Part shown: one piece after another, positions 11,801 through 18,365 of the stretch
How positions within the stretch are numbered: the stretch's first letter is position 1
Layout of the letters: each line of letters starts with the position of its first letter
NCBI GenBank assembly: GCA_903839465.1
Contig: CAIMCI010000077.1
Span: forward strand, 1-32,308
DNA length: 32,308 bases
From: an uncultured Pseudomonadota bacterium
Lineage (GTDB): Bacteria > Pseudomonadota > Gammaproteobacteria > Steroidobacterales > Steroidobacteraceae
Direction of reading: 5' to 3'
Notes under the pieces: generated by a model
Database searches by the model: none
Told to the model about the DNA's origin: nothing
The model's input: only the letters and a program-made list of their open reading frames with translations
Made by a program: the position numbers and the translations under genes

Positions 11801-12675
11801 AGGTAGCGCTGCCCGAGCCGCCGGAAGGTCGTGGCGGGTGAGGCGACCGCGGACTCGGGATAGGCGTCGCCGTTCCCGGCAAGGCGCTCGAAGTCACCGA
11901 TGTACATCGGGACGTTCGGCAGCTCCATCGTCCCCTCGATGTCCGGATGGCTGGACAGGATCTGCTCGACGAGCGTCGAGCCCGACCGCGGCAGGCCGAC
12001 GATGAAGATCGGATCGGGGTCCGCGCAGCCACTTCCCGGCCATCGGCCAACGAAGGACGTGTCGAAGGCCTCGATGACCCGGCGGCATTTGGCCTCGAAC
12101 GCCTCGGCGTCGAACGGCGATTTGCGGTACCGGAGCGTGTTTCCGGTCGCGTAATGCGCGAACGCGCGGTCGGCGGCGCCACGCTGCTCCCAGGCCCGGC
12201 CCAGCGCGAAATGCAGCCGGGACTGGTTCGGCGCGCCGCCCGCCCCGGAGCGGACGGCGGCTTGCATCGCACGGATTTCCGCGTCGTCGAAGCGGTAGGT
12301 CTTGAGGTCCGCGAGGCTCCAGTAGGCCTCGCCCGAGGCGGGATCCGCCTCCACGCACTCCCGGTAGGTGCGCTCGCACTCCGCCCGCCGGCCGAGCGTT
12401 TTCAGCACGTGGCCGATCGAGAGGTGGAGGAGCGGTACACCGGGGTCCAGCCGCTCGGCGGCCCGGTAGGCATCCAGCGCCGCTTCCGGGCGCTGCAGCC
12501 GGCTGTGCACGGAGGCGAGCGCCACCCAATGGGCGGCAACGTCCGGGCACAGCGCCAGCGCCTCGGAAATCGCGGCTTCGGCCTCGACCAGCCTGCCGCG
12601 GGCGATCAGCTGCTGGCCGTGCTCCGCCCGGCGACGCGCCAGCGCTCGCCGTTCCTGGTCCGCCGACGCTTCCAT
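8866..12675 (-). CDS. TPR-sulfotransferase fused in frame to a TonB-dependent receptor
   Basis: One uninterrupted 1269-codon frame joins two proteins normally made separately. Residues 1-200 are TPR-like helices (EAALDAYRAAERLDP, ECERTYRECVEADP). Residues 220-460 form a PAPS-dependent sulfotransferase domain: the 5'-phosphosulfate loop is FIVGLPRSGSTLVEQIL, the 3'-phosphate region is VRRNPMDSCFSCYKQNF, and HLSYEDLV follows. After an Ala/Pro/Arg-rich linker (467-497) comes a signal-peptide-like stretch at M498-A515, a TonB box EEIVVTA at 523-529, then plug and beta-barrel to the end, a normal 754-residue mature receptor. The start ATG 12675 has GGAG 6 nt upstream. The internal ATG 11184-11182 has only GAAGG 2 nt before it. 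The gene may work as a true fusion, may reinitiate at M498, or may be two genes whose separating stop has been lost. Substrates of both halves are unknown. Confidence 0.85.
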   Translation of the reverse strand: MEASADQERRALARRRAEHGQQLIARGRLVEAEAAISEALALCPDVAAHWVALASVHSRLQRPEAALDAYRAAERLDPGVPLLHLSIGHVLKTLGRRAECERTYRECVEADPASGEAYWSLADLKTYRFDDAEIRAMQAAVRSGAGGAPNQSRLHFALGRAWEQRGAADRAFAHYATGNTLRYRKSPFDAEAFEAKCRRVIEAFDTSFVGRWPGSGCADPDPIFIVGLPRSGSTLVEQILSSHPDIEGTMELPNVPMYIGDFERLAGNGDAYPESAVASPATTFRRLGQRYLAETRPLRTGRPRFIDKLPNNFLHIGLIHAMLPNATIIDVRRNPMDSCFSCYKQNFAAGQRFTYDLATLGRYYRQYLELMDHWDRVLPGRVLHLSYEDLVRDPEPAVRRLLAHCGVPFDARCLDFHRNDRPVRTASSEQVRQPLYESGIGQYRAFERHLRPLRAALGPCLARFPAELVGERAGEPAPRPPAGRAHKRPAREQPAKAMTLSAAVAAALAVHPVAADPLPSALEEIVVTARKRTERLQDVPQNIDVLTARDVQNRNVVRIEDFATIAPSLSLISTGPGGQRLFIRGASDGSNANYGSSQHSTTGFMVDDLSLAFYGHDPDLHLYDIERIEIQSGPQGTLLGPGSLSGTVRIVTKKPDPTGLAAGVDVEGSTFDGGAGNGTYQAYLNLPLVADSLGLRMSAYDVHEGGYIDNVPGTRHWLNGVVSTNDAWAARNWNTRDVQGGRLAVQQAFPGGWTARLTGYYQRQEYRGSWDENPATVGPRELRRFAPQGGSNDGRFLELHVAGDTPIGNLVYVGGVSKQTNRRLYDFSDYAQYSSYSHYVNAATCASDPTWGTGYRGCRAPVMYGEVAGEIERYSNELRLQSQGGGRAHWTVGAYWEKTLDPYHGFEHLPNIDFSGAFARHAISAYGNTATPLPEEFYSGYASYRTTHRSGFGDVTIDLSPRVSIETGLQHFHTSSSQHQYWAGHFFNAKTPSDGGVHSDKTNVRAGLNLRLRPDTLLYFLFAQGFRDGEFNTVPANPAQFVPAFARPDTLNSFEVGAKFQRPDARLTWNSALYYMPWKEYQVTVSIPSAPYSFAANIGDARIWGAETALAWKPLTGLELSWAGNLNESTLVNNAFLQPSFQVVPGQRLAAAPTLNWSASARYEQLVTGGWVAFGQFDCSHKGGMWNSLRIDRRTFQDPYTLGNLRLGAERANGAIRLEAFVTNLWNTRGVVFFNSSGYDYYPGLSMPEIVTPPRTFGLRLHYGGGRDR

Positions 12676-13009
12676 GCTGCGCTCCGACTCCGATGCCGTG
12701 GCCCGTCCCGGGGCCTGGTGCCGAACCCGCCCCTATCCTATAACGGCCACGGGGAGCGCCGCCTGACGGAGCCGTGACTGCGGCGACCGGGTGCGCCGAT
12801 TTGTGGCGGCGCGTCACGCCCGTGCGGGGCCCGCCGCCGGCCCGGTCGCGGACGGCGCCGTCCGAATGCCGAACTTTCCGACGGACGCCCCGAATCGCGG
12901 AGTGAACGCCTTGGCGCGCTGCGTGACCGCGTGCCCGAGGCGTCCGCGGGGCCCGATCGCGGGCCCGCGCCGCGTGCGGGGGCTGGAACGGCTTGCTAGC
13001 ATCGCCTTC
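12676..13009. other. Divergent intergenic region between the fusion gene and the LytS operon
   Basis: These 334 bp hold no supported gene; the in-frame extension of the kinase to 12791 is low-complexity Arg/Pro/Ala sequence. On the minus strand TATAGGAT near 12735-12742 could be the -10 of the fusion gene, about 60 nt before its ATG. An inverted repeat GGGCCCG-ATCG-CGGGCCC at 12949-12966 lies about 28 nt upstream of the kinase -10 and could be a protein-binding site. That role is inference. Confidence 0.4.
12994..13002 (+). promoter_or_regulatory. Extended -10 of the LytS-type operon, apparently leaderless
   Basis: TGC-TAGCAT ends 7 nt before the kinase ATG at 13010, so transcription should begin at or beside the start codon. 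There is no Shine-Dalgarno-like sequence in the gap. It has the same arrangement as the DAHP synthase and SUI1 genes. Confidence 0.5.
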
Positions 13010-14083
13010 ATGGGCACACGCGAAGGGCTGCAGCTGCCGGGATTTCGCTGGATTGCGCGCCTGCGCGATCGCGGCCTGTTCGCGGGCTGGCGTTACACGC
13101 TGTTCGTCACGCTCGGGCTGATGACGGCGTGGGATCTCGATAGCTTTTCCTACCACTGGATCGAGCACGGCTTCGTGACCGCGGTGCGCGAGGCATTCTG
13201 GTTCTGGCTGATCATGACGGCCCACCAGCTGCCGACCGTGCCGCTGATCACGGCCGGCATCAACACGGCGCCGGCGTTCGGCGCGCGCCGCTACGCGTGG
13301 CTCACCATGGTGGGCGTCGTCGCATGGGCGTTCTGCACGCTTTTCTTCACGATCGAGGACCGGGCTTTCGTGCCGAACCTCCAGTACGCGCTGATGGTCG
13401 CCATGATCATCGCTGCCTGCGTCTACAGGGGCTCTGCCCGCACGACCAGCACGCGCCTCATCCAGGAGCGGGTCGAGGCCGTTGCGCTCGATGCGGACGT
13501 CAAGCGAACCCGCCTGCAGCTCCTGCGCGCGCAGATCGAGCCGCACTTCCTGTTCAACACGCTTGCCAACGTGCGTACGCTGGCGCGCGTCGACCGGCTC
13601 GCGGCGGTCGCGATGCTCGACCACCTGATGCGGTATTTCTCCGAGGCCCTGCCCAAGCTGCGCCAGGAGGAATCCTCCCTTGGTGACGAGTTGCACCTGA
13701 TTGACTCGTATCTGTCCATACACCAGATCCGGATGGGCGCGCGCCTGACCTACGAGCTGCAGGTCCCGTCGGAGCTGGCGGTTGCGCGCATTCCGACGAT
13801 GATGCTCCTGACGCTGGTCGAGAACGCGGTCAAGCACGGCATCAACCCGGCCCGCGACGGCGGGTCCATCGAGGTCTCGGCCAGCCGTGAGCAAGGCCAT
13901 CTGGTGCTCAAGGTCGCCGATTCCGGCAACGGGCTGTCCGTGACGGACGGCAACGGGACCGGGCTTGCCAATATCCGCCGCCGGCTCAGCATGCTCTACG
14001 GCGATGAGGCCGTGCTGTCGCTCGCCCCGGCCGCGAGGCGCGGCGTCGTCGCGACGGTGTCGATCCCGCTCGCCGCGGCATGA
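13010..14083 (+). CDS. LytS/YehU-family sensor histidine kinase
   Basis: This is a 357-residue membrane kinase. About four hydrophobic segments occupy residues 28-140 (for example FWFWLIMTAHQLPTVPLI and ALMVAMIIAACVY). The His_kinase phospho-acceptor region reads LRAQIEPHFLFNTLANV with His 179. The GHKL ATPase has its N box at LVENAVKHGI (269-278), a G1-like box at VADSGNGL, and GTGLANIRRRL. This domain set pairs with LytTR response regulators, and one is encoded two genes downstream. The start ATG 13010 is chosen because upstream sequence is not protein-like and an extended -10 sits 7 nt before it. The stop overlaps the next gene by ATGA. The signal sensed is unknown; no extracytoplasmic ligand-binding domain is visible. 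Confidence 0.92.
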   Translation: MGTREGLQLPGFRWIARLRDRGLFAGWRYTLFVTLGLMTAWDLDSFSYHWIEHGFVTAVREAFWFWLIMTAHQLPTVPLITAGINTAPAFGARRYAWLTMVGVVAWAFCTLFFTIEDRAFVPNLQYALMVAMIIAACVYRGSARTTSTRLIQERVEAVALDADVKRTRLQLLRAQIEPHFLFNTLANVRTLARVDRLAAVAMLDHLMRYFSEALPKLRQEESSLGDELHLIDSYLSIHQIRMGARLTYELQVPSELAVARIPTMMLLTLVENAVKHGINPARDGGSIEVSASREQGHLVLKVADSGNGLSVTDGNGTGLANIRRRLSMLYGDEAVLSLAPAARRGVVATVSIPLAAA

Positions 14084-14778
14084 GCGCCTTTCTGTGCGCG
14101 GCTCTCCGCCCGCTGCGCGCGCTGCGGTGGCGGACGCTGTTCGCCCTTGAGGTGCTCGGGCAATGCGCGATCCTGGTCGAATCGACGGAGGATTTCCTGT
14201 TCGGCACATGGTTCGGCCACCCGAGTCTGCACTATGCCTCCATGGCGCTGAACGTCCTGCTGCTTATCCCGGTCGGCCTCGTCGCGGATGCGCTGGTCGC
14301 TCGCGGCGCCCGCGAGCGCTACGTGTATACAACGGCCGTTTTCGCCACCTGGCCGGTGGCGTTTCTGTCGACCTGCACGATGGAGTGGCTGTACCTGAGG
14401 GTCTTTGCCGTGCCGCCGGGTGTGCCAAACCTGTTCTGGAAGGCGGCGTTCATGACCAGCAATCACTTGTACATCTACGGCGCGTTCGCGCTGCTCGTCT
14501 ACTTCAACCAGCGGATGGCCGACCGGCTGCTCGAGAATTTCCGCGACGCCGAGTTGCGCCGCGTCACGCTCGAGCAGCAGCTGGCGGCATCCCGGCTTGC
14601 CGCGGAAGAGGCGCAGGTAGACCCGCGCCGGCTGTTTGACGACCTCGCGCGGATACGCGGGGAATTCGCCGACGACGCCCCGGGCGCCGAAGACAGCCTG
14701 AACGACCTGATCCAGTCGCTGCGGACCGCCATGGGGCGCACCAGGGAGGTCGATGCGCCCAGGGGAGAAGTCCCTTGA
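14080..14778 (+). CDS. Degenerate LytS-like membrane protein lacking phospho-acceptor His and ATPase domain
   Basis: This 232-residue protein sits between a histidine kinase and its response regulator, overlapping both (ATGA at 14080-14083, TTGA at 14775-14778). Residues 15-145 hold about four hydrophobic segments, like the neighbouring kinase. The next part, LEQQLAASRLAAEEAQ then VDPRRLFDDLARIR, lines up with the kinase His region (AQIEPHFLFNTLANVR). The invariant His-Phe is replaced by Arg183-Arg184 and Asn by Asp187. The protein then ends without any ATP-binding domain. It can neither be phosphorylated at the usual site nor bind ATP. I infer a pseudokinase or co-sensor that may dimerise with the active kinase. 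A decayed duplicate kinase is the alternative, but the intact frame and tight coupling argue for function. Confidence 0.8.
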   Translation: MSAFLCAALRPLRALRWRTLFALEVLGQCAILVESTEDFLFGTWFGHPSLHYASMALNVLLLIPVGLVADALVARGARERYVYTTAVFATWPVAFLSTCTMEWLYLRVFAVPPGVPNLFWKAAFMTSNHLYIYGAFALLVYFNQRMADRLLENFRDAELRRVTLEQQLAASRLAAEEAQVDPRRLFDDLARIRGEFADDAPGAEDSLNDLIQSLRTAMGRTREVDAPRGEVP

Positions 14779-15527
14779 AGGGACCCACCGCCGTCATCGC
14801 CGAGGACGAACCGATGCTGCGCGCGGAGATCCGCGACCTGTTGCGAACGCACTGGCCGGAGCTCGAAATCAGCGCCGAGGCCGAGGACGGCGTGCAGGCC
14901 ATCGAGGCGCTCGAGCGGTACGGTCCGAACGTCCTCTTCCTCGACATCCAGATGCCCGGGGCGACCGGCATCGAGGTGGCGCGGCACGCAAGCGGCAGGG
15001 CCCACGTCGTGTTCCTCACCGCGTACGACGCCTATGCGCTGCAGGCCTTCGAGCAGGGTGCCGTCGACTACCTCCTGAAGCCCGTGGCGGCCGACCGCCT
15101 GCAGGTCGCCATCGAGCGGGTGCGCGGACGCCTGCGCGAGCCGCCGGCGGATCTCAACGGCCTTACCGAGCTGCTGCGAAGCGCGCTCGGCAAGGAACGC
15201 CAGTACCTGAAATGGCTGACCGTGCCGCGAGGGACGGAGCTGCGCGTGGTCGCGACCGACGAAATCGACTACCTGCAGGCTTCGAACAAATACACGACGG
15301 TCAACACGCGCGGGGGCTCCTTCCTGCTGACCTCGTCGCTGAAAGAGATGCAGGAGAAGCTCGACCCGGCGGTCTTCCTGCAGATCCATCGCGGCATCAT
15401 CGTCAACGTCAGTCGCATCGAGACGATCTACCGGTCCTTCCGCGGCTCGCTCGAAGTGAAGCTCAAGGACCGCAAGGAGCTGCTCCCGGTGAGCGGCTCG
15501 CACGCGCACCTGTTCCGGCAGTCCTGA
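14775..15527 (+). CDS. LytTR-family response regulator
   Basis: This 250-residue cytoplasmic regulator has a receiver domain at residues 5-120, with acidic pocket EDE at 10-12, phospho-acceptor Asp 57 in VLFLDIQMPG, the LTAYD switch region and Lys 102 in YLLKP. A LytTR DNA-binding domain covers roughly 150-248 (IDYLQASNKYTTV, FLQIHRGIIVNVSRI). It probably receives phosphate from the kinase at 13010-14083. The start is TTG 14775, with AGGGGAG at a good distance, and the codon overlaps the stop of the preceding gene. Targets are unknown; the divergent sulfotransferase-receptor gene and the secreted protein downstream are the natural candidates. Confidence 0.95.
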   Translation: MKGPTAVIAEDEPMLRAEIRDLLRTHWPELEISAEAEDGVQAIEALERYGPNVLFLDIQMPGATGIEVARHASGRAHVVFLTAYDAYALQAFEQGAVDYLLKPVAADRLQVAIERVRGRLREPPADLNGLTELLRSALGKERQYLKWLTVPRGTELRVVATDEIDYLQASNKYTTVNTRGGSFLLTSSLKEMQEKLDPAVFLQIHRGIIVNVSRIETIYRSFRGSLEVKLKDRKELLPVSGSHAHLFRQS

Positions 15528-15535
15528 CGTCTACC

Positions 15536-15557
15536 CGCCCGGGCGACGGTCCGGGCG
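15536..15557 (+). terminator. Hairpin after the LytTR operon
   Basis: The inverted repeat CGCCCGG / CCGGGCG has an 8-nt loop and starts 9 nt after the response-regulator stop. There is no T tract, so termination strength is uncertain. Confidence 0.4.
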
Positions 15558-15741
15558 CTGGCCGGTCCGCACCGCAATTCGCACCGGTATTCGCCCAGTC
15601 CACTCCGTTCCGGTTGGCATTCGTCGGATTTTCGCTGTGCCCCGTCCCCCGATTGCGCAATCTGCGGCGGTGTTCGACACCCAGCCCATCGGGATCCAAC
15701 GTCGGGCATCCGTCCACTACCAATCCTTAAGGGGAACGACC

Positions 15742-16263
15742 ATGAAGAACGCCTACATCGGAGCCGCCGTCACGGCGGCGCTCGCCCTCTCTGCCGTCTC
15801 GGCCCACGCCGCCTGCGTGGACCCGCGGGTCGCGCGCGGTACCGCGCCGGCGCACGCGCAGTCGCGCGTGGCGCTGCCGCTCGGTGCCGCGAGCGAGCGC
15901 GAAGGGCCGGGCGGCATCGTCGGCACCTGGCTTGCGACCTATAGCCTCGGCGGCGAGGCGATCATCCAATGGCACAGTGACGGCACGGAATGGGAAAACA
16001 TCGACCACCCGACGCAGGGCGGCAACATCTGCCTCGGCCGGTGGGAGCAGACCGGCAAGCGCACCTACGCCCGCCATCACATCGGCTGGATCTACGAAGT
16101 GTCCGGGGCGCCGGCGAGCAACTACTTCATCGAGGACGAGACCGTCGTGCTCGCCGCCGATGGCAAGTCCTACTCCGGTACCGATACGTTCACGATCTAT
16201 AACCGTGACGGGACCATCCAGGTCGGGCCGCTGGCCGGCACGGCGTCCGCCACGCGCTTCTGA
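15742..16263 (+). CDS. Small secreted protein of unknown function
   Basis: This 173-residue protein has a clear Sec signal peptide (MKNAYIGAAVTAALALSAVS, then AHA before ACVDP). The start is ATG 15742, with AAGGGGA about 8 nt upstream. The mature part contains GPGGIVGTWLATYSLGGEAI, IQWHSDGTEWENI and GGNICLGRWEQTGKRTYAR, an alternating hydrophobic and aromatic pattern that suggests a small beta-barrel or lipocalin-like sheet domain. I recognise no named family or catalytic motif. It stands alone, downstream of the LytTR operon and ahead of a strong hairpin, so it is probably a single-gene unit exported to the periplasm or beyond. Confidence 0.8.
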   Translation: MKNAYIGAAVTAALALSAVSAHAACVDPRVARGTAPAHAQSRVALPLGAASEREGPGGIVGTWLATYSLGGEAIIQWHSDGTEWENIDHPTQGGNICLGRWEQTGKRTYARHHIGWIYEVSGAPASNYFIEDETVVLAADGKSYSGTDTFTIYNRDGTIQVGPLAGTASATRF

Positions 16264-16278
16264 GCGGCGCGGAAACGG

Positions 16279-16304
16279 GCCCGAGCCGGGACGCCGGCCC
16301 GGGC
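16279..16304 (+). terminator. Hairpin after the small secreted protein gene
   Basis: Arms GCCCGAGCCGG and CCGGCCCGGGC pair with a single A-C mismatch around a GACG loop, 16 nt after the stop. A second, shorter inverted repeat (GACGAC / GTCGTC) follows near 16315-16335, then a TTTT at about 16347. Confidence 0.55.
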
Positions 16305-16445
16305 ACGTCGGGAGGACGACGGGTCGGTCGTCGTCTTCCCGGCGGTTTTGGCCGGCCGGCATCGTCGATGACGCCGGCGCGAGCGCGAGCCGCTGCCCGC
16401 GTCCCTCGACTCTGAATCCCTCGCTGCCTCGCTCGGGCGACCGGC

Positions 16446-17363
16446 TTACCACGGTGTGTGATCCTTGCCGGACGACCGAACGCCGGTCGCCACGGGGTCG
16501 GTCGACGCGACCCGGACCCTGGCCGGTGGTGGCTCGGTAAAGAGCTGCGTCCAGTAGAGGACGCCGCGGCTTCGCGGCGCGAGCGCGTAACCGAGGCCCA
16601 TGGCCGTGAAGCGCGGGTCCATGATGACTTCGCAATGACCGGGACTGGCGAGCCAGCCGGCGACGACCTCCGCGGCGGTGGGCACACCCGAGGCGATGTT
16701 TTCACCGACGTGGCGGGCCGCGAGCCCGGCGCGGCGCACCCGCTCGGCGGCCGTCCGGCTGTCGGCCGCCTCGTGCCGGAGAACGTCATCATCCGCCATC
16801 GTCTGCGCATGGGCCTGCGCGACCGCGCTCAGCGCGTCCGCGAGTGACACCGGCGGTGAGGGAGAGAAGTGCGTGGCGCCACAGCGCCGCGGTCGCGAGC
16901 GCGCTTCGTTGACGAGCTTTAGCGCCACGTCGGCGACGCGCTCGGCGTCGGTCGTGCGCGGCGACGTGAACGGTGCGGCCACGACGACCCACACGGTCGC
17001 TCCGCGCCGCGCCACGCCGATCTGGCGCAGGTCCTGACGGGCCAATACCCGGCAGTAACCGCGGGTCACGGCACGGCGGATCTCCTCGTCGCTGAGCGCA
17101 CCGACCAGCCTGGCATCGGCGACGTAACCCGGGCGGGCGTCGAGTGCGGCGACCGCGTCGTGCAGGGTCGCGCCGCCGGCGAGGCGCCCGGCCAGCGCGT
17201 CGAGCGATGGCGCTTCGGTGAGGGCCGTGAGCGTCCCCGGCGGCGCACACAGCGTGCGGCGCGCGTCGTTGATGGCGGCGATCGCGGTCGCACCGGCGAG
17301 GCACGGCGCCAGCAGCGCCAGCAGCGTGAGTACCCACAGGGCCCGCGGCGGCGTCAGGTACAT
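16446..17363 (-). CDS. Secreted CAP (SCP/PR-1-like) domain protein
   Basis: This 305-residue protein starts at ATG 17363-17361 with a GGGGA ribosome site. The N-terminus PPRALWVLTLLALLAPCLAG is a Sec signal peptide. The C-terminal half, from about residue 180, is a bacterial CAP domain: ALKLVNEARSRPRRCG, AQAHAQTMADDDVLRH, HVGENIASG, AGWLASPGHCEVIMDP and VLYWTQLF. These supply the two His and the Glu of the CAP cavity. The preceding segment (residues 40-175) has no domain I can name. Bacterial CAP proteins are extracytoplasmic and mostly of unknown biochemical role. Longer in-frame sequence up to 17546 lacks a signal peptide and is not used. Confidence 0.85.
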   Translation of the reverse strand: MYLTPPRALWVLTLLALLAPCLAGATAIAAINDARRTLCAPPGTLTALTEAPSLDALAGRLAGGATLHDAVAALDARPGYVADARLVGALSDEEIRRAVTRGYCRVLARQDLRQIGVARRGATVWVVVAAPFTSPRTTDAERVADVALKLVNEARSRPRRCGATHFSPSPPVSLADALSAVAQAHAQTMADDDVLRHEAADSRTAAERVRRAGLAARHVGENIASGVPTAAEVVAGWLASPGHCEVIMDPRFTAMGLGYALAPRSRGVLYWTQLFTEPPPARVRVASTDPVATGVRSSGKDHTPW

Positions 17364-17473
17364 CGGCTGGTCCCCGGGGAAACGGTCCCCTTCAGGTCGA
17401 TGGAGCGCGCGAGCCGCGTATCGGCTGACCGTGGCAGTCAAAAAAGAAGAACGGGTACGTCCCGCGGGCGTGC

Positions 17474-18211
17474 TCAGGTGGTCGAACCGGCGCCCGGCTC
17501 GAAGATCACGATGCGCCGCACCGTCCAGTCGTCGGTCGCCCGCCACAGGCGGATCGTGGTGTCGCTGCCGGGGGCGGGTTCGAGCCCCGTATCGCCGACA
17601 AAGAAGGCAATGCCATCGGCGTAGGAGGCCTGGTCCAGCCGGTCGTTGACCTTCGCATCGCCGGCCGCCGGTGGCGCGCTCAGCGCCACGATCGTGCCGT
17701 AGCGAGCCAGCACGTCACGGGTGTGCTGGCCGAGCCGGATGCCCCGGTCCGTGGCGCCGTGAAACGTGCGCCCCTGCACGGCAATGCTGTGCAGGGGCGC
17801 GAGGCGGCAGGCGGGGTAGGACTTGAAGAAGCGCTCGGGCTTGCCAAGGCCGCGCGCGTTGTCCTCGGCCTTGCCGGCCACCGACAGGGCCGCGAGGCAC
17901 GCGCCGTTCAGGGTAAAGCGGAAGGTCATGCCCTGGTCCCGGAAGCCCAGGTCCGTGGCGTAGCCCGTGTCGCCGGCGACGACGGTGAGTTCACCCGTGC
18001 CGAAGCGCTGGACGAAGGCGTGGAGGGTGCTGCCGAGCGGGATGTCGTCCAGCCCGCGGCCGGCGACGAGCACGCTGTCGCGGTAGCGGCCAAGCCCGGT
18101 CGGAAACCGGTCGCAGCCGCCGCCACCGAGGCCGACGGCGAGCGCGAGGCCAAGCGCGGTCGCGGCGCGGCGCAGGTGTCGGCGGTCGACGGTGATCGAC
18201 GGGGGCGGCAT
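17474..18211 (-). CDS. Probable exported lipoprotein of unknown function
   Basis: This 245-residue protein begins with a basic n-region (DRRHLRRAATALGLALAVGL) ending in GGGGC. Cys 33 could be lipidated, although GGGGC is a weak lipobox. The mature part has no family I recognise; it contains GRGLDDIPLGSTLHAFVQRF and a related later segment DRGIRLGQHTRDVLARYG. These two look like an internal duplication in which a short strand is followed by a helix and a Gly-rich turn. It lies 110 bp upstream of the CAP-domain gene on the same strand and may be co-transcribed with it. The start ATG 18211-18209 is preceded by GGCGAGA. Confidence 0.7.
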   Translation of the reverse strand: MPPPSITVDRRHLRRAATALGLALAVGLGGGGCDRFPTGLGRYRDSVLVAGRGLDDIPLGSTLHAFVQRFGTGELTVVAGDTGYATDLGFRDQGMTFRFTLNGACLAALSVAGKAEDNARGLGKPERFFKSYPACRLAPLHSIAVQGRTFHGATDRGIRLGQHTRDVLARYGTIVALSAPPAAGDAKVNDRLDQASYADGIAFFVGDTGLEPAPGSDTTIRLWRATDDWTVRRIVIFEPGAGSTT

Positions 18212-18365
18212 GGGTCTCGCCTGGTCGGGGGTACGTGCGGGGCGTCACGGTAGCAGCCCCGCGCGCGCCGGACTGCGGCCGGTATCACAGTGCTTGACCC
18301 TGCCCCCGGGGCCGCGCGTCCGGCGTGGCGGCAGCACGACCGCCGACGGTCTGCCCTAAGGCCGC

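Noticed and set aside
9757-11841. 694-codon plus-strand frame over the receptor
   Set aside because: It is antisense to the TonB-dependent receptor and sulfotransferase, whose motifs are unmistakable. The plus-strand translation is low-complexity Arg/Val/Gly/Ala sequence with no recognisable domain.
12791-13009. 73-residue N-terminal extension of the LytS kinase
   Set aside because: The translation is Arg/Pro/Ala low-complexity, unlike kinase N-termini, and the extended -10 box sits inside it just before ATG 13010.
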